64,000 bases of DNA from Demequina sp. NBRC 110053 (GTDB lineage: Bacteria > Actinomycetota > Actinomycetes > Actinomycetales > Demequinaceae): contig NZ_BBRJ01000002.1 of assembly GCF_002090095.1 (NCBI RefSeq), positions 1,612,817-1,676,816 on the forward strand. Direction: 5' to 3'. This document shows positions 17,393-25,515 of the stretch, piece after piece. Numbering within the stretch: the first letter of the stretch is position 1; the number at the start of each line of letters is the position of its first letter. The position numbers were made by a program, and so were the translations under genes. Under the pieces are notes generated by a model. It saw only the letters and a program-made list of their open reading frames with translations, was not told the DNA's origin and did no database searches.

Positions 17393-17439
17393 CCGGGTGA
17401 GGGCCGATGCGCGGGGCGCGCGGAGCGTCCAGGCTCAGT

Positions 17440-18774
17440 TCAGCGCTGGTCGCCGAGGTACGCGTGGGCAGGCAGCTCGACCTGGATGTCCTGGCCCATC
17501 TCGGGGGCCGGGCAGGCATCCGGCGGCACGTCGACGCCGATGCCGTACAGCGCGCGGATCGCGTCGAGGTAGCGCTCGGCCTCGCCGGCCTGAGCGTGCT
17601 CCCGGGCGCGCACCGTGGGGGTGTGCAGGAGGGTGCGCGCAAAGCGGCGCAGCGCCTCCTCGGTCGCGTCCGCGACGGCGACGGCCTGGTCGCTCGCTCC
17701 CGAGCCGGGTCGCACGCGCGCCACCTCGCGCTCGAGCAGCCCGAACACGTGCTCGCGCAGGGCGACCACCGCCGGGTCGAGCGCGCGGGCGGACTCGCCG
17801 TCGCCGAACCGGGCGACCGCGTGGGCGACGATGGCGCGCGCAGCCTCGATGGAGCCGATCGACTCGTCGGGCGCGTGGGCGCCCACGGACTCGAGGTCCA
17901 CGACGGTGACACCACGCAGCTGCGCGACGCCGGGAGCGACATCGCGGTGGAGCGCAAGGTCGACCAGGGTAAGGGGCTTCGTGGAGTCCTGCCGCGCTGC
18001 CGCGACCAGCGCCGGGGTGAGCACGATGGACTCGCCACCGGAGCACGCGAGCACCACATCCACCTCGGCGAGCGCCGCTCGCAGCTGCTGGTGGTCGAGA
18101 GAAGCAATGCCGTGGCGGCAGCCGAACTCCTCGCCGCGGCCCGACGGCGAGAAGACGCCGGCGATGGAGACGCCGCGGGCGAGCAGTGACCCGACTCCCG
18201 TCTCTGCCAGGGCGCCGGTGCCGATGATCGCCGCCCGCGCATCGGCCCATTCCACGGTCTCCGAGGCGAGGTCGAAGGCGACGGACACGACGGAGCGGCC
18301 CGACGTGCCGAGTCCCGTGGAGGACGCGACCACGCGCGAGGTGCGCAGGGCGGACTGGAACAGGCGGTCCAGCAGGGGGCTCAGGTGGCCAGAGGCCTGC
18401 GCGTCGATGTGCGCGCGGCGGACCTGCCCCGAGATCTCCCGCTCGCCCACGACCATCGACTCGAGACCGGAGGAGACGGACAGCAGATGCTGCACGGCAT
18501 CGTCGCCCTCATAGGTGGCGAGCGCCGTCTCGATCGCCTCGCGGTCCAGCGCCGTCGTGCGCGACAGCTCGGCGACGACGGCCTCGCGCCCAGACTCGAC
18601 GTCCTCGGCCTCGAGGTACACCTCGAAGCGGTTGCACGTCGGTAGGACGACTGCACCGCTCACGGACGGGCCACCCGCGACCGCTGGACCGAGCGCGTCG
18701 GAGCCCACGCTGAGCTGCTCGAGGACGGCGAGGTCACGGTTGCGGTGCGTGGCCACCAGAGACATCAGAACCAC
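17440..18774 (-). CDS. hemA: Glutamyl-tRNA reductase
   Basis: Reduces glutamyl-tRNA to glutamate-1-semialdehyde with NADPH, the first committed step of C5 haem synthesis. 444 residues. The catalytic Cys47 is in PTCNRFEVY; GEREISGQVRRA and the NADPH-binding domain (AAIIGTGALAETG) follow; the C-terminal helical dimerisation domain ends near EAERYLDAI. The GTG start is chosen because MVLMSLVATHR then aligns residue for residue with the E. coli start MTLLALGINHK; a downstream ATG (18765) is the alternative. It diverges from hemE with only 43 bp between, so promoters overlap. hemB, hemC, hemD and hemL are not in this window. Confidence 0.93.
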   Translation of the reverse strand: MVLMSLVATHRNRDLAVLEQLSVGSDALGPAVAGGPSVSGAVVLPTCNRFEVYLEAEDVESGREAVVAELSRTTALDREAIETALATYEGDDAVQHLLSVSSGLESMVVGEREISGQVRRAHIDAQASGHLSPLLDRLFQSALRTSRVVASSTGLGTSGRSVVSVAFDLASETVEWADARAAIIGTGALAETGVGSLLARGVSIAGVFSPSGRGEEFGCRHGIASLDHQQLRAALAEVDVVLACSGGESIVLTPALVAAARQDSTKPLTLVDLALHRDVAPGVAQLRGVTVVDLESVGAHAPDESIGSIEAARAIVAHAVARFGDGESARALDPAVVALREHVFGLLEREVARVRPGSGASDQAVAVADATEEALRRFARTLLHTPTVRAREHAQAGEAERYLDAIRALYGIGVDVPPDACPAPEMGQDIQVELPAHAYLGDQR

Positions 18775-18817
18775 GGCTCCATTCTGACACGTCTGAGAAA
18801 CAGGGCAGAATCGAGAC

Positions 18818-19909
18818 ATGACGTCCGCCGTGCTGCCCACCTCCCACCCGCTCGTCGATGGGCGCACGGCGACCTCGCCGCTGGTGACGGCGCTGCGCGG
18901 CGGCGCACCCTCTCACCGGCCCGTGTGGTTCATGCGGCAGGCGGGCCGGTCCCTCCCCGAGTACATGGAGGCGCGCGCCGGCACCGCCATGCTCGAGGCG
19001 TGCCTGACCCCAGGACTCGCGTCGGAGATCACCCTGCAGCCGGTGCGACGCTACGGCGTGGACGCCGCGATCTTCTTCTCCGACATCGTGGTGCCCATGA
19101 AGGTCGCCGGAGTCGACGTGGACATCAAGCCGGGCGTCGGCCCGGTGTTCGCGCGGCCCATCAGGACCATGGCCGACATCGAGGCGCTGCCGGCGCTCGG
19201 CATCGTGGGCGACCGCGGGCCGTTCGACTCAGGACTGGACGCCGTGCGCGCGGCAGTCCAGCTCACCGTGCAGGAATTGGACCGCACGCCGCTCATCGGA
19301 TTCGCGGGCGCGCCGTTCACCCTCGCGGCGTACATGGTGGATGGGCGACCTTCGCGCGACCACCTGGGCGCGCGCGAGCTGATGCACACCGCGCCCGACG
19401 TCTGGCAGGCGCTGGTGCGCTGGACGTCCAAGGCCGCAGGCCTCTTCCTGCGCGCGCAGGTGCTCGCGGGGGCGTCGGCCATCCAGCTGTTCGACTCGTG
19501 GGCCGGGTCGCTGTCGGCGCGCGACTACGCCGAGCAGTGCCAGGGCGGCTCGCACACCGCGCTGATGGCCGTGGCAGATCTCGACGTCCCGCGGATCCAC
19601 TTCGCCGCCAACGCCGGCCACCTGCTGATCGAACTGGGCGCTGCGGGCGCGACGGCGCTCGGCGTCGACTATCGCACGCCCCTCGATGTGGCGGCAGAGA
19701 TGACCGATGGGCGGTTCCCCTTGCAGGGCAACATCGACCCCGCGATGCTCGCCGCGCCGTCCGCGACGCTCGAGCGCCACGTGCTCGACGTGCTCAGACG
19801 CGGAGAGGCTGCCCCAGGCCATGTGGTCAACCTCGGCCACGGCATGCCGCCGCACGCCAACCCCGACACGGTCAAGCGCATCGTCGACCTCGTCCATGAG
19901 CGTGGCTGA
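18818..19909 (+). CDS. hemE: Uroporphyrinogen decarboxylase
   Basis: Converts uroporphyrinogen III to coproporphyrinogen III. 363 residues, the usual length. Seen: PVWFMRQAGRSLPEY near the N-terminus (substrate-binding Arg), FFSDIVVPMKVAGVDV, GFAGAPFTLAAYMV (family signature) and NLGHGMPPHANPDTV at the end. It begins the hemE-cgoX-hemQ-hemH run and overlaps the next gene by 14 nt. A CAGAAT box 6 nt before the ATG hints at a leaderless transcript. Confidence 0.96.
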   Translation: MTSAVLPTSHPLVDGRTATSPLVTALRGGAPSHRPVWFMRQAGRSLPEYMEARAGTAMLEACLTPGLASEITLQPVRRYGVDAAIFFSDIVVPMKVAGVDVDIKPGVGPVFARPIRTMADIEALPALGIVGDRGPFDSGLDAVRAAVQLTVQELDRTPLIGFAGAPFTLAAYMVDGRPSRDHLGARELMHTAPDVWQALVRWTSKAAGLFLRAQVLAGASAIQLFDSWAGSLSARDYAEQCQGGSHTALMAVADLDVPRIHFAANAGHLLIELGAAGATALGVDYRTPLDVAAEMTDGRFPLQGNIDPAMLAAPSATLERHVLDVLRRGEAAPGHVVNLGHGMPPHANPDTVKRIVDLVHERG

Positions 19910-21191
19910 GCGGCGCAGCTTCACGGTCGTCGGTGCCGGGCCCGCGGGTCTGCTCGCGGCGCGCCGCCTCGCGCGCGCCGGCCACCATGTCACGGTGCTC
20001 GAGTCCGAGCCGCACGTCGGCGGCCGCGTGTCCCGCATGTCCGTCGACGGCCTCGACCTCGACGCGGGCGCAGAGTCCTTCGCGACCCGAGGCGGGCATG
20101 TCGCGAGGCTCGTGCATGACCTGGGCATCGGCGACTCGATCGTCGCGCCCGAACCGCTGCCGGCGTGGGTGGTGACGCCGGACGACGCGTACCCGCTGCC
20201 TCGCGCGGGCTGGCTCGGCGTCCCGACGGTCTCCCTCGCGCGCGACGTGCGGCGTGCGATCGGCTGGCGGGGCGCCCTGCGCGCGGTCGGTGATCGGCTG
20301 CGACCCGTAGGGCACGTCGCGCCGGACACGAGCCTGGGCTCGCTCGCCCGCGACCGGCTGGGCGATCGCGCCACCGATCGGCTGGTCGCGCCGGTCGTGC
20401 AGGGCATCTACTCGCGCCCCATCGAGGACATCGCTCTGGGCGACATCGCCCCCGGCCTCGCCGAGGACATCCGAACCAAGGGCGGGCTCGTGCGCGCGGC
20501 CACCGCGCGGCGGGCCGCCGCTCCCGCCGGCTCCGCGGTGCTGGGGCTGCGCGGCGGCGTCGCCACCCTGGCAGAGGCCCTCGCGGCCGATGCGCGCGCT
20601 GCCGGCGCTCGAATCCTCACCGAGTCGCCGGTCGGGGCGGTGGAGAGGGTGGGGAAGCGGTGGCGCGCGTGGTCCGAGGGGACCGCGCACGACGGCGACC
20701 ACCTGGTGCTCGCCGTCCCCCGACCCATCGTGTCCGCGCTCGTGCCGGACGTCGCGTGGGCAGAGGATCGCCAGGTCGCGCTCGTCACGCTGGTGCTGGA
20801 CGCGCCCGAGCTCGATGCGGCCCCGCGCGGGACGGGCGTGCTCGCTGCGGGCTTCGACTCCGGCGCGAAGGCGCTCACGCACTCCACGGCCAAGTGGTCG
20901 TGGCTCGCGGCGGCGGCCGAGGGCCGGCACGTGGTGCGGCTGTCCTACGGCATCGACAACGCGCGGGACGCGCGGCCCCACGCGCTCGCGGACGCCTCGG
21001 CCCTGCTGGGCGTCTCGTTGAGGGAAGGCCAGCTGCGCGACATCGAGCGGGTGCAGTGGCACGACTCGGCGCCCGCTGCTGTCGACGATCGGGAGCCGGT
21101 GCCGGGGCTGCATCTCGTGGGCTCCGCAGCGGGGCTGAGCGGCCTGGCGGCGATCGTGGCCGACGACGCGAGCTCGACCCTCGGCGCCTGA
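19896..21191 (+). CDS. cgoX: Coproporphyrinogen III oxidase, FAD-dependent (CgoX/HemY)
   Basis: Oxidises coproporphyrinogen III to coproporphyrin III in the Gram-positive haem route. 431 residues, slightly shorter than many CgoX. The Rossmann FAD motif VVGAGPAGLLAARRLARAG with VTVLESEPHVGGRV is at the N-terminus; RLVAPVVQGIYSRP and the C-terminal GLHLVGSAAGLSGLAAIV complete the flavin site. The enzyme was long called protoporphyrinogen oxidase; the presence of hemQ next door shows that coproporphyrin is the likelier product. It overlaps the end of hemE. Confidence 0.92.
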   Translation: MSVAERRSFTVVGAGPAGLLAARRLARAGHHVTVLESEPHVGGRVSRMSVDGLDLDAGAESFATRGGHVARLVHDLGIGDSIVAPEPLPAWVVTPDDAYPLPRAGWLGVPTVSLARDVRRAIGWRGALRAVGDRLRPVGHVAPDTSLGSLARDRLGDRATDRLVAPVVQGIYSRPIEDIALGDIAPGLAEDIRTKGGLVRAATARRAAAPAGSAVLGLRGGVATLAEALAADARAAGARILTESPVGAVERVGKRWRAWSEGTAHDGDHLVLAVPRPIVSALVPDVAWAEDRQVALVTLVLDAPELDAAPRGTGVLAAGFDSGAKALTHSTAKWSWLAAAAEGRHVVRLSYGIDNARDARPHALADASALLGVSLREGQLRDIERVQWHDSAPAAVDDREPVPGLHLVGSAAGLSGLAAIVADDASSTLGA

Positions 21192-21226
21192 AGCGGCGCT
21201 GTCCCCCGCGCAGTCGCGCACGCTCC

Positions 21227-21325
21227 CCGACAGTTCCGAACATTCTCGATGCGATCGCGCGGCGATTCGGACGCGCAGGGGTGTCCGCCGCGGCGTGCCA
21301 TGGCGAGATGGTTCGGAAGTGTCGG
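21227..21325. repeat. Possible miniature inverted-repeat element
   Basis: Two 22-bp inverted repeats (21227-21248 and 21304-21325) match at 19 positions and enclose 55 bp between cgoX and hemQ. The ends begin with CCGACA. The size (99 bp) fits a MITE or a long-range hairpin. No target duplication is obvious. Confidence 0.4.
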
Positions 21326-21415
21326 ACTGGGGTGGGTGGGTCGTCGGCCGGCGCATCGGCGCTTGCGGCGCCACCGGGATTCGCATCCGCGAGCCCGACC
21401 ACGGACAATGGAGCC

Positions 21416-22105
21416 ATGACCGATGCGACCGCTGACGATCAGCCCCACGGCTTCACCCTCTTCTCCGTCCTCGACGGCCTGCTCGACGCCCCGGACGAGG
21501 ACCTTCCTGACATCGTCGAGCACTTCGACCAGGCGGTCGAGGAGCTCGCCGAGCACGACGTGGTCCTGCGCGGCATCTACGACGTGTCCGGCCTGCGCGC
21601 CGACGGCACCGTCATGCTGTGGCTGCATGGCCCCGACCTCGCCGACCTGCAGCTGGCGCTGCGCGAGCTGCACGCGACCGAGTTGCTGGCCGACACCACG
21701 CTCACCTGGTCCGCCGCAGGCGTTCACCGCCCAGCAGAGTTCAACAAGGCCCACGTGCCGGGCTTCCTGCGGGGCGAGCGCCCTCGGGACTGGCTGACCG
21801 TCTACCCCTTCGTGCGCAGCTACGAGTGGTACCTGCTGAGCGACGAGGAGCGCGGCCAGATGCTGCGCGAGCACGGCATCAAGGGCTCGAAGTTCAAGGG
21901 CGTGATCGCGAATACTGTCGCGGCGTTCGCCTTGGGCGACTACGAGTGGCTGCTGCCCATGGAGGCCGACGAGGTCACGGATCTGGTCGACATGATGCGC
22001 GACCTGCGCTACACCGAGGCGCGGCGTCATGTGCGCGAGGAGGTCCCGTTCTACACCGGGCGCCGAGTCGAGACGGCCGAGGCCGTGGAGGTGCTCGCGT
22101 CATGA
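21416..22105 (+). CDS. hemQ: Coproheme decarboxylase HemQ/ChdC
   Basis: Peroxide-dependent decarboxylation of coproheme to haem b, the last step of the coproporphyrin route. 229 residues. The key residues of actinobacterial ChdC are present with a constant offset of 5 from the Corynebacterium numbering: catalytic Tyr130 (TVYPFVRSYEW), distal His113 (NKAHVPGF) and proximal haem ligand His153 (MLREHGIKG). The C-terminal EARRHVREEVPFYTGR is typical. Its stop overlaps the hemH start by 4 nt. A possible short inverted-repeat element separates it from cgoX. Confidence 0.95.
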   Translation: MTDATADDQPHGFTLFSVLDGLLDAPDEDLPDIVEHFDQAVEELAEHDVVLRGIYDVSGLRADGTVMLWLHGPDLADLQLALRELHATELLADTTLTWSAAGVHRPAEFNKAHVPGFLRGERPRDWLTVYPFVRSYEWYLLSDEERGQMLREHGIKGSKFKGVIANTVAAFALGDYEWLLPMEADEVTDLVDMMRDLRYTEARRHVREEVPFYTGRRVETAEAVEVLAS

Positions 22106-23310
22106 CCGAGCCCACCCCCGCCCAGGTGACGACCGAGCTGCCGCCGCTCGCCGCATCGGCCCGCACGAAGGCGCCAGCGACGTACGACTGCATCCTGCTG
22201 GCTGGCTTCGGCGGGCCCGAGGGTCAGGACGACGTCATCCCCTACCTGCGCAACGTCACGGCTGGTCGAGGAGTGCCGGATGAGCGCCTCGAGGAGGTCT
22301 CGCACCACTACCGCCACTTTGGCGGCGTGAGCCCCATCAATCAGCAGAACCGCGACCTCAAGGCCGCGCTCGAGGCGGAGATCGCCTCGCGCGGCCTCGG
22401 CCTGCCGGTCTACTGGGGCAACCGCTTCTGGGCGCCCTACTTCGACGACGCGCTGCGCGAGCTCCACGCGGACGGCCACCGCCGCGTGCTGGTGCTCGTC
22501 ACCACCGCCTTCTCCTCCTACTCGGGGTGCCGGGCCTACCGGGAAGACCTCGCGGCGGCGCTCGAGCGGACCGGGCTCGACGGGGAGATCGTGCTCGACA
22601 AGGTGCGTCAGTACTTCGACCACCCCGGGTTCGTCGAGCCCAACGTGAACGCGGTGCTCGAGGGCCTGCGGCAGCTGGTCGCAGACGGCAACGGCGAGAG
22701 CCCGCACGTCATGTTCGCGACCCACTCGATCCCCTCGGCGGCGGCCGATGTGTCCGGACCTCGTGAGGCGCGCCCGGACGGCACCCCGGTGCCCACCGGA
22801 GGGGGCGAGGCCTGGTACGCGGGCGGCGGCTGGTACGCCGAGCAGCAGCGGGCCGTGTCCGCGCTGGTCATGGATCGCGTCGCGGGCGAGTTCCCCGACG
22901 TGCCCTGGACGCTGGTCTACCAGTCGCGCTCGGGCGATCCGTCCGTGCCGTGGCTCGAGCCCGACATCAACCTCGCGATCGAGGCGCTCGACGAGTCCGT
23001 GACCGGACTCGTGATCTCGCCCATCGGGTTCGTCTCGGATCACATGGAGGTCGCGTGGGACCTCGACAACGAGGCCCTCGAGACGTGCGAGGAGCGCGGA
23101 CTGCCGATGGTGCGCGTGCCGACGGTGGGGATCGATCCCGCGTTCGTGTCGGGGCTCATCGACCTGGTCGAGGAGCGCCATGTGGGCGCGGCCGACGACG
23201 CGCCGCGGCCGCGCGAGGCGCTGACGGACCTCGGGCCGTGGCAGGACGTGTGCCCGGCCGACTGCTGCCTCGGCCGCGCTGCGAAGCCGACCGTCGCATC
23301 GGCCGGCTGA
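22102..23310 (+). CDS. hemH: Coproporphyrin ferrochelatase with Fe-S cysteine cluster
   Basis: Inserts Fe2+ into coproporphyrin III. 402 residues, long for the family because of N- and C-terminal extensions. Seen: LAGFGGPEG at the start of the fold, VYWGNRFWAPYFDDAL, the catalytic His in MFATHSIPSAA and the acidic VSDHMEVAWDLD helix. Actinobacterial [2Fe-2S] ligands are visible as Cys143 (SSYSGCRAYRED) and the C-terminal DVCPADCC. The operon context (hemQ) makes coproporphyrin the substrate. Confidence 0.95.
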   Translation: MTEPTPAQVTTELPPLAASARTKAPATYDCILLAGFGGPEGQDDVIPYLRNVTAGRGVPDERLEEVSHHYRHFGGVSPINQQNRDLKAALEAEIASRGLGLPVYWGNRFWAPYFDDALRELHADGHRRVLVLVTTAFSSYSGCRAYREDLAAALERTGLDGEIVLDKVRQYFDHPGFVEPNVNAVLEGLRQLVADGNGESPHVMFATHSIPSAAADVSGPREARPDGTPVPTGGGEAWYAGGGWYAEQQRAVSALVMDRVAGEFPDVPWTLVYQSRSGDPSVPWLEPDINLAIEALDESVTGLVISPIGFVSDHMEVAWDLDNEALETCEERGLPMVRVPTVGIDPAFVSGLIDLVEERHVGAADDAPRPREALTDLGPWQDVCPADCCLGRAAKPTVASAG

Positions 23311-23311
23311 G

Positions 23312-23330
23312 CCCCTCCTCGAGGGGGCGT
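23312..23330 (+). terminator. Possible hemH terminator
   Basis: A short CCCCTC/GAGGGG self-complementary sequence just after the hemH stop codon, followed by further GC-rich inverted sequence and a single GCCGATGCG at about 23342. Modest stem, so only a candidate. Confidence 0.35.
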
Positions 23331-23379
23331 CGGCCGCCGGCGCCGATGCGCGCGCCCGTCGATTTACGTCACACGGGTA

Positions 23380-23408
23380 TTGCTTAAGTCGGGTCGGGTG
23401 GCTAGCGT
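23380..23408 (+). promoter_or_regulatory. Sigma-70-type promoter of the hemH-distal gene
   Basis: TTGCTT and TAGCGT with a 17-nt spacer, 44 nt before the ATG at 23452. It gives the unknown gene its own promoter in addition to possible readthrough from hemH. Confidence 0.6.
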
Positions 23409-23451
23409 GGGCACTGCGAGGTCGCCTCGCAGCCGCACCCTGGAGGATCAC

Positions 23452-23940
23452 ATGGCCATGCCCGTCTCGACGCTCACCCACGTCGCCGCCCTCGCCGGGG
23501 CCGTGCCGCACCTCACGGTCTCGCTCGACACGGACAATGGCGCGACCGTCATCGTGGGCGATTTTCCAGAGGCTTCCCTGTGCACGCACGCGTTCCGTCA
23601 GGTCATCGCCGACTGGCCGACCGAGTCCGGGCACGCTCCGTGCGTCGACGACATCCACTTCGACGGGGCCGACGCGCGCGGGCCAGTCCTCGCCACCGGC
23701 CAGGTGCGATGGTTCTCGACGGGGCTCGGGGCCCAGCGTGCCGTCGCGGCGCTGCGCACGTCCCGCAGGGGTCAGCAGAAGATCAGCGTGCAGGTGCGCT
23801 TCGACGCGCTGCTCGCCGTTTCGGTGGTGCGCATGGAGTCGGACGCGCTCGCGGACGACGAGCTCGATGACGCCGCCATCGCCGCGTACGCGACCTGTGA
23901 GGCCGAGAGCCTCCTGGCCTCGGTGAGCGCCGCCGCCTGA
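23452..23940 (+). CDS. Unknown protein, distant paralogue of the siderophore-operon protein
   Basis: A 162-residue soluble protein, family not recognised. It shares block order and several motifs with the 165-residue product of 13872-14369 (LTHVAALAGAVP, GATVIVGD, SLCTHAFRQVI, AVSVVRMES, DDAAIAAYATCEAESLLA). Only some cysteines are kept: Cys in SLCTHAF and ATCEAE align with cysteines of the partner. GGAGG lies 5 nt before the ATG, and a promoter is at 23380. It lies directly after hemH and before an NADH dehydrogenase. The linkage of one copy to siderophore import and the other to haem synthesis suggests a role in iron or haem balance; no function can be assigned. Confidence 0.88.
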   Translation: MAMPVSTLTHVAALAGAVPHLTVSLDTDNGATVIVGDFPEASLCTHAFRQVIADWPTESGHAPCVDDIHFDGADARGPVLATGQVRWFSTGLGAQRAVAALRTSRRGQQKISVQVRFDALLAVSVVRMESDALADDELDDAAIAAYATCEAESLLASVSAAA

Positions 23941-23941
23941 C

Positions 23942-25252
23942 CTAACTGTCCGCCGCCTCGGTGAAGGCCCGTCGCGGCTCATGGATCCGACCCATCGACA
24001 CGAGGTCACGGCGGAAGAACAGGGCGGTCGTCCAGTCCAGCACCACCCGCGCCTTGCGGTTGAAGGTCGGGATCTGGCTCATGTGATAGGTCCGGTGCAT
24101 GAACCACGCGGGCCAGCCGCGCAGCTTCACGCCCATGACGTCCGCGACGCCCTTGTTGAGGCCGAGCGACGCGACGAGGCCCAGGTGCTTGTGCTTGTAG
24201 TCCGTGAGCTCTCGGCCCCTCAAGTGGTCCGCCAGGTTGGCGCCGAGGTGACGCGCCTGGCGCACCGCGTGCTGGGCGCTCGGCGCGCAGTAGGCGGGCT
24301 GCTCCTTGGTGAGGTCGGGCACCTGGGCGCAGTCGCCTGCGGCCCACGCGCCCTCCACGACGGTGCCGTCCTCGTCGGTCACCTGCAGGGTCGGCGCGCA
24401 GATGACGTGACCCTTGGGGCCGAGGGGGAGATCGGAGGAGCCGAGGATCGGCGATGGCTTGACGCCCGCTGTCCACACCACCGTGTCCGCCTCGAACGCC
24501 TCGCCATTGGACAGCTCGACGTGCCCATCGACGCATGACTCGAGCTTGGTCTCGAGGTAGACCTCCATGCCGCGATCGCGCAGCTCCTTCAGGGTGTACT
24601 CGCCCATCTCCTCGCCCATCTCGGGCAGGATCCTGGGCATCATCTCGACCATGACGAACCGCAGATCCTTCGCCGACAGCTCGGGGTGATAGCGCAATGC
24701 CGCCCGCGCCATGTCCTCGGTCTCCGCGAAGGCCTCGACGCCTGCGAACCCACCACCCACGAACACGAACGTAAGCAGGCGGCGGCGCAGGTCAGGATCG
24801 TCGGTCGACGCGGCTCGAGCGAGTCGGCCCAGAACACGGTTGCGCAGGTTGATGGCCTCCTCGACGTACTTGAAGCCGATCGCGAACTCCTTGAGCCCCG
24901 GGATGGGCAGCGTGCGGGACACCGACCCGAGTGCGACCACCAGCTCGTCGTACTCGAGGGTGCGCTCGTCGCCGTAGTCGCTCGTGACGTCCACCTGTCT
25001 CTGATCGTGGCGAATCGCCGCGACCCGTCCCTGGATCACCCGGGACCCTTTCATCTCTCGCCGCAGCGGCACCACGGAGTGGCGTGGCTCGATCGAGCCT
25101 GCGGCCGCCTCGGGCAGGAAGGGCTGGTAGGTCATGTAGGGCCGGCGGTCGACGATGGTGACGTCGACGTGCCTGCCGGCCCTCTTCTTGAGCTCGAGGG
25201 CGGTGTACAGGCCTACGTATCCGCCGCCGAGGATGAGCACGCGAGTTGTCAT
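23942..25252 (-). CDS. ndh: Type II NADH:quinone oxidoreductase (NDH-2-like)
   Basis: A 436-residue membrane-associated flavoprotein passing electrons from NADH to menaquinone without proton pumping. Two Rossmann motifs are visible: FAD site VLILGGGYVGLYTALELKK and NADH site FVFVGGGFAGVEAFAE. AWAAGDCAQVPDLT and the quinone-side AQHAVRQARHLGANLADHL match NDH-2. ATG with AGGAGG 7 nt upstream. It converges with the unknown gene, with 1 bp between their stop codons. Confidence 0.9.
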   Translation of the reverse strand: MTTRVLILGGGYVGLYTALELKKRAGRHVDVTIVDRRPYMTYQPFLPEAAAGSIEPRHSVVPLRREMKGSRVIQGRVAAIRHDQRQVDVTSDYGDERTLEYDELVVALGSVSRTLPIPGLKEFAIGFKYVEEAINLRNRVLGRLARAASTDDPDLRRRLLTFVFVGGGFAGVEAFAETEDMARAALRYHPELSAKDLRFVMVEMMPRILPEMGEEMGEYTLKELRDRGMEVYLETKLESCVDGHVELSNGEAFEADTVVWTAGVKPSPILGSSDLPLGPKGHVICAPTLQVTDEDGTVVEGAWAAGDCAQVPDLTKEQPAYCAPSAQHAVRQARHLGANLADHLRGRELTDYKHKHLGLVASLGLNKGVADVMGVKLRGWPAWFMHRTYHMSQIPTFNRKARVVLDWTTALFFRRDLVSMGRIHEPRRAFTEAADS

Positions 25253-25406
25253 GGAAGAGCCTCCTGGACAGTGCAACCGAACGGCGGCCGACACTGTTCC
25301 GCGAGAGGTGGTGATGCGGCGCTGCCGCGGTGGTCGGTGGCGAGCCATCGCGACAGCGCGGGTTCTCGATCATCTCGCGCCCGAAGGATTCGAGAACGAT
25401 TTCGAT

Positions 25407-25461
25407 GCTGAGGGGATCGCCTCAGCGTTGACCTGGACTAGATGTGAACGCTAACGTTCTC
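25407..25461 (+). promoter_or_regulatory. Promoter and LacI-like operator of the GH43 gene
   Basis: TTGACC (25428-25433) and TAACGT (25452-25457) are spaced by 18 nt. The near-palindrome GTGAACGCTAACGTTCTC (25444-25461, 14 of 18 symmetric) covers the -10 box, as sugar-responsive LacI-type operators often do. A second inverted repeat GCTGAGG/CCTCAGC (25407-25426) abuts the -35. Arabinose-type induction is inferred. Confidence 0.65.
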
Positions 25462-25515
25462 GGCATCGCACGAGGCCGTGCCGCGGCCGACAATCACGAT
25501 GGAGTGAGTCACCTC

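Noticed and set aside
25444-25515. Upstream GTG start for the GH43 protein
   Set aside because: The codon lies between the -35 and -10 boxes and within the operator; the signal peptide begins properly at 25516.
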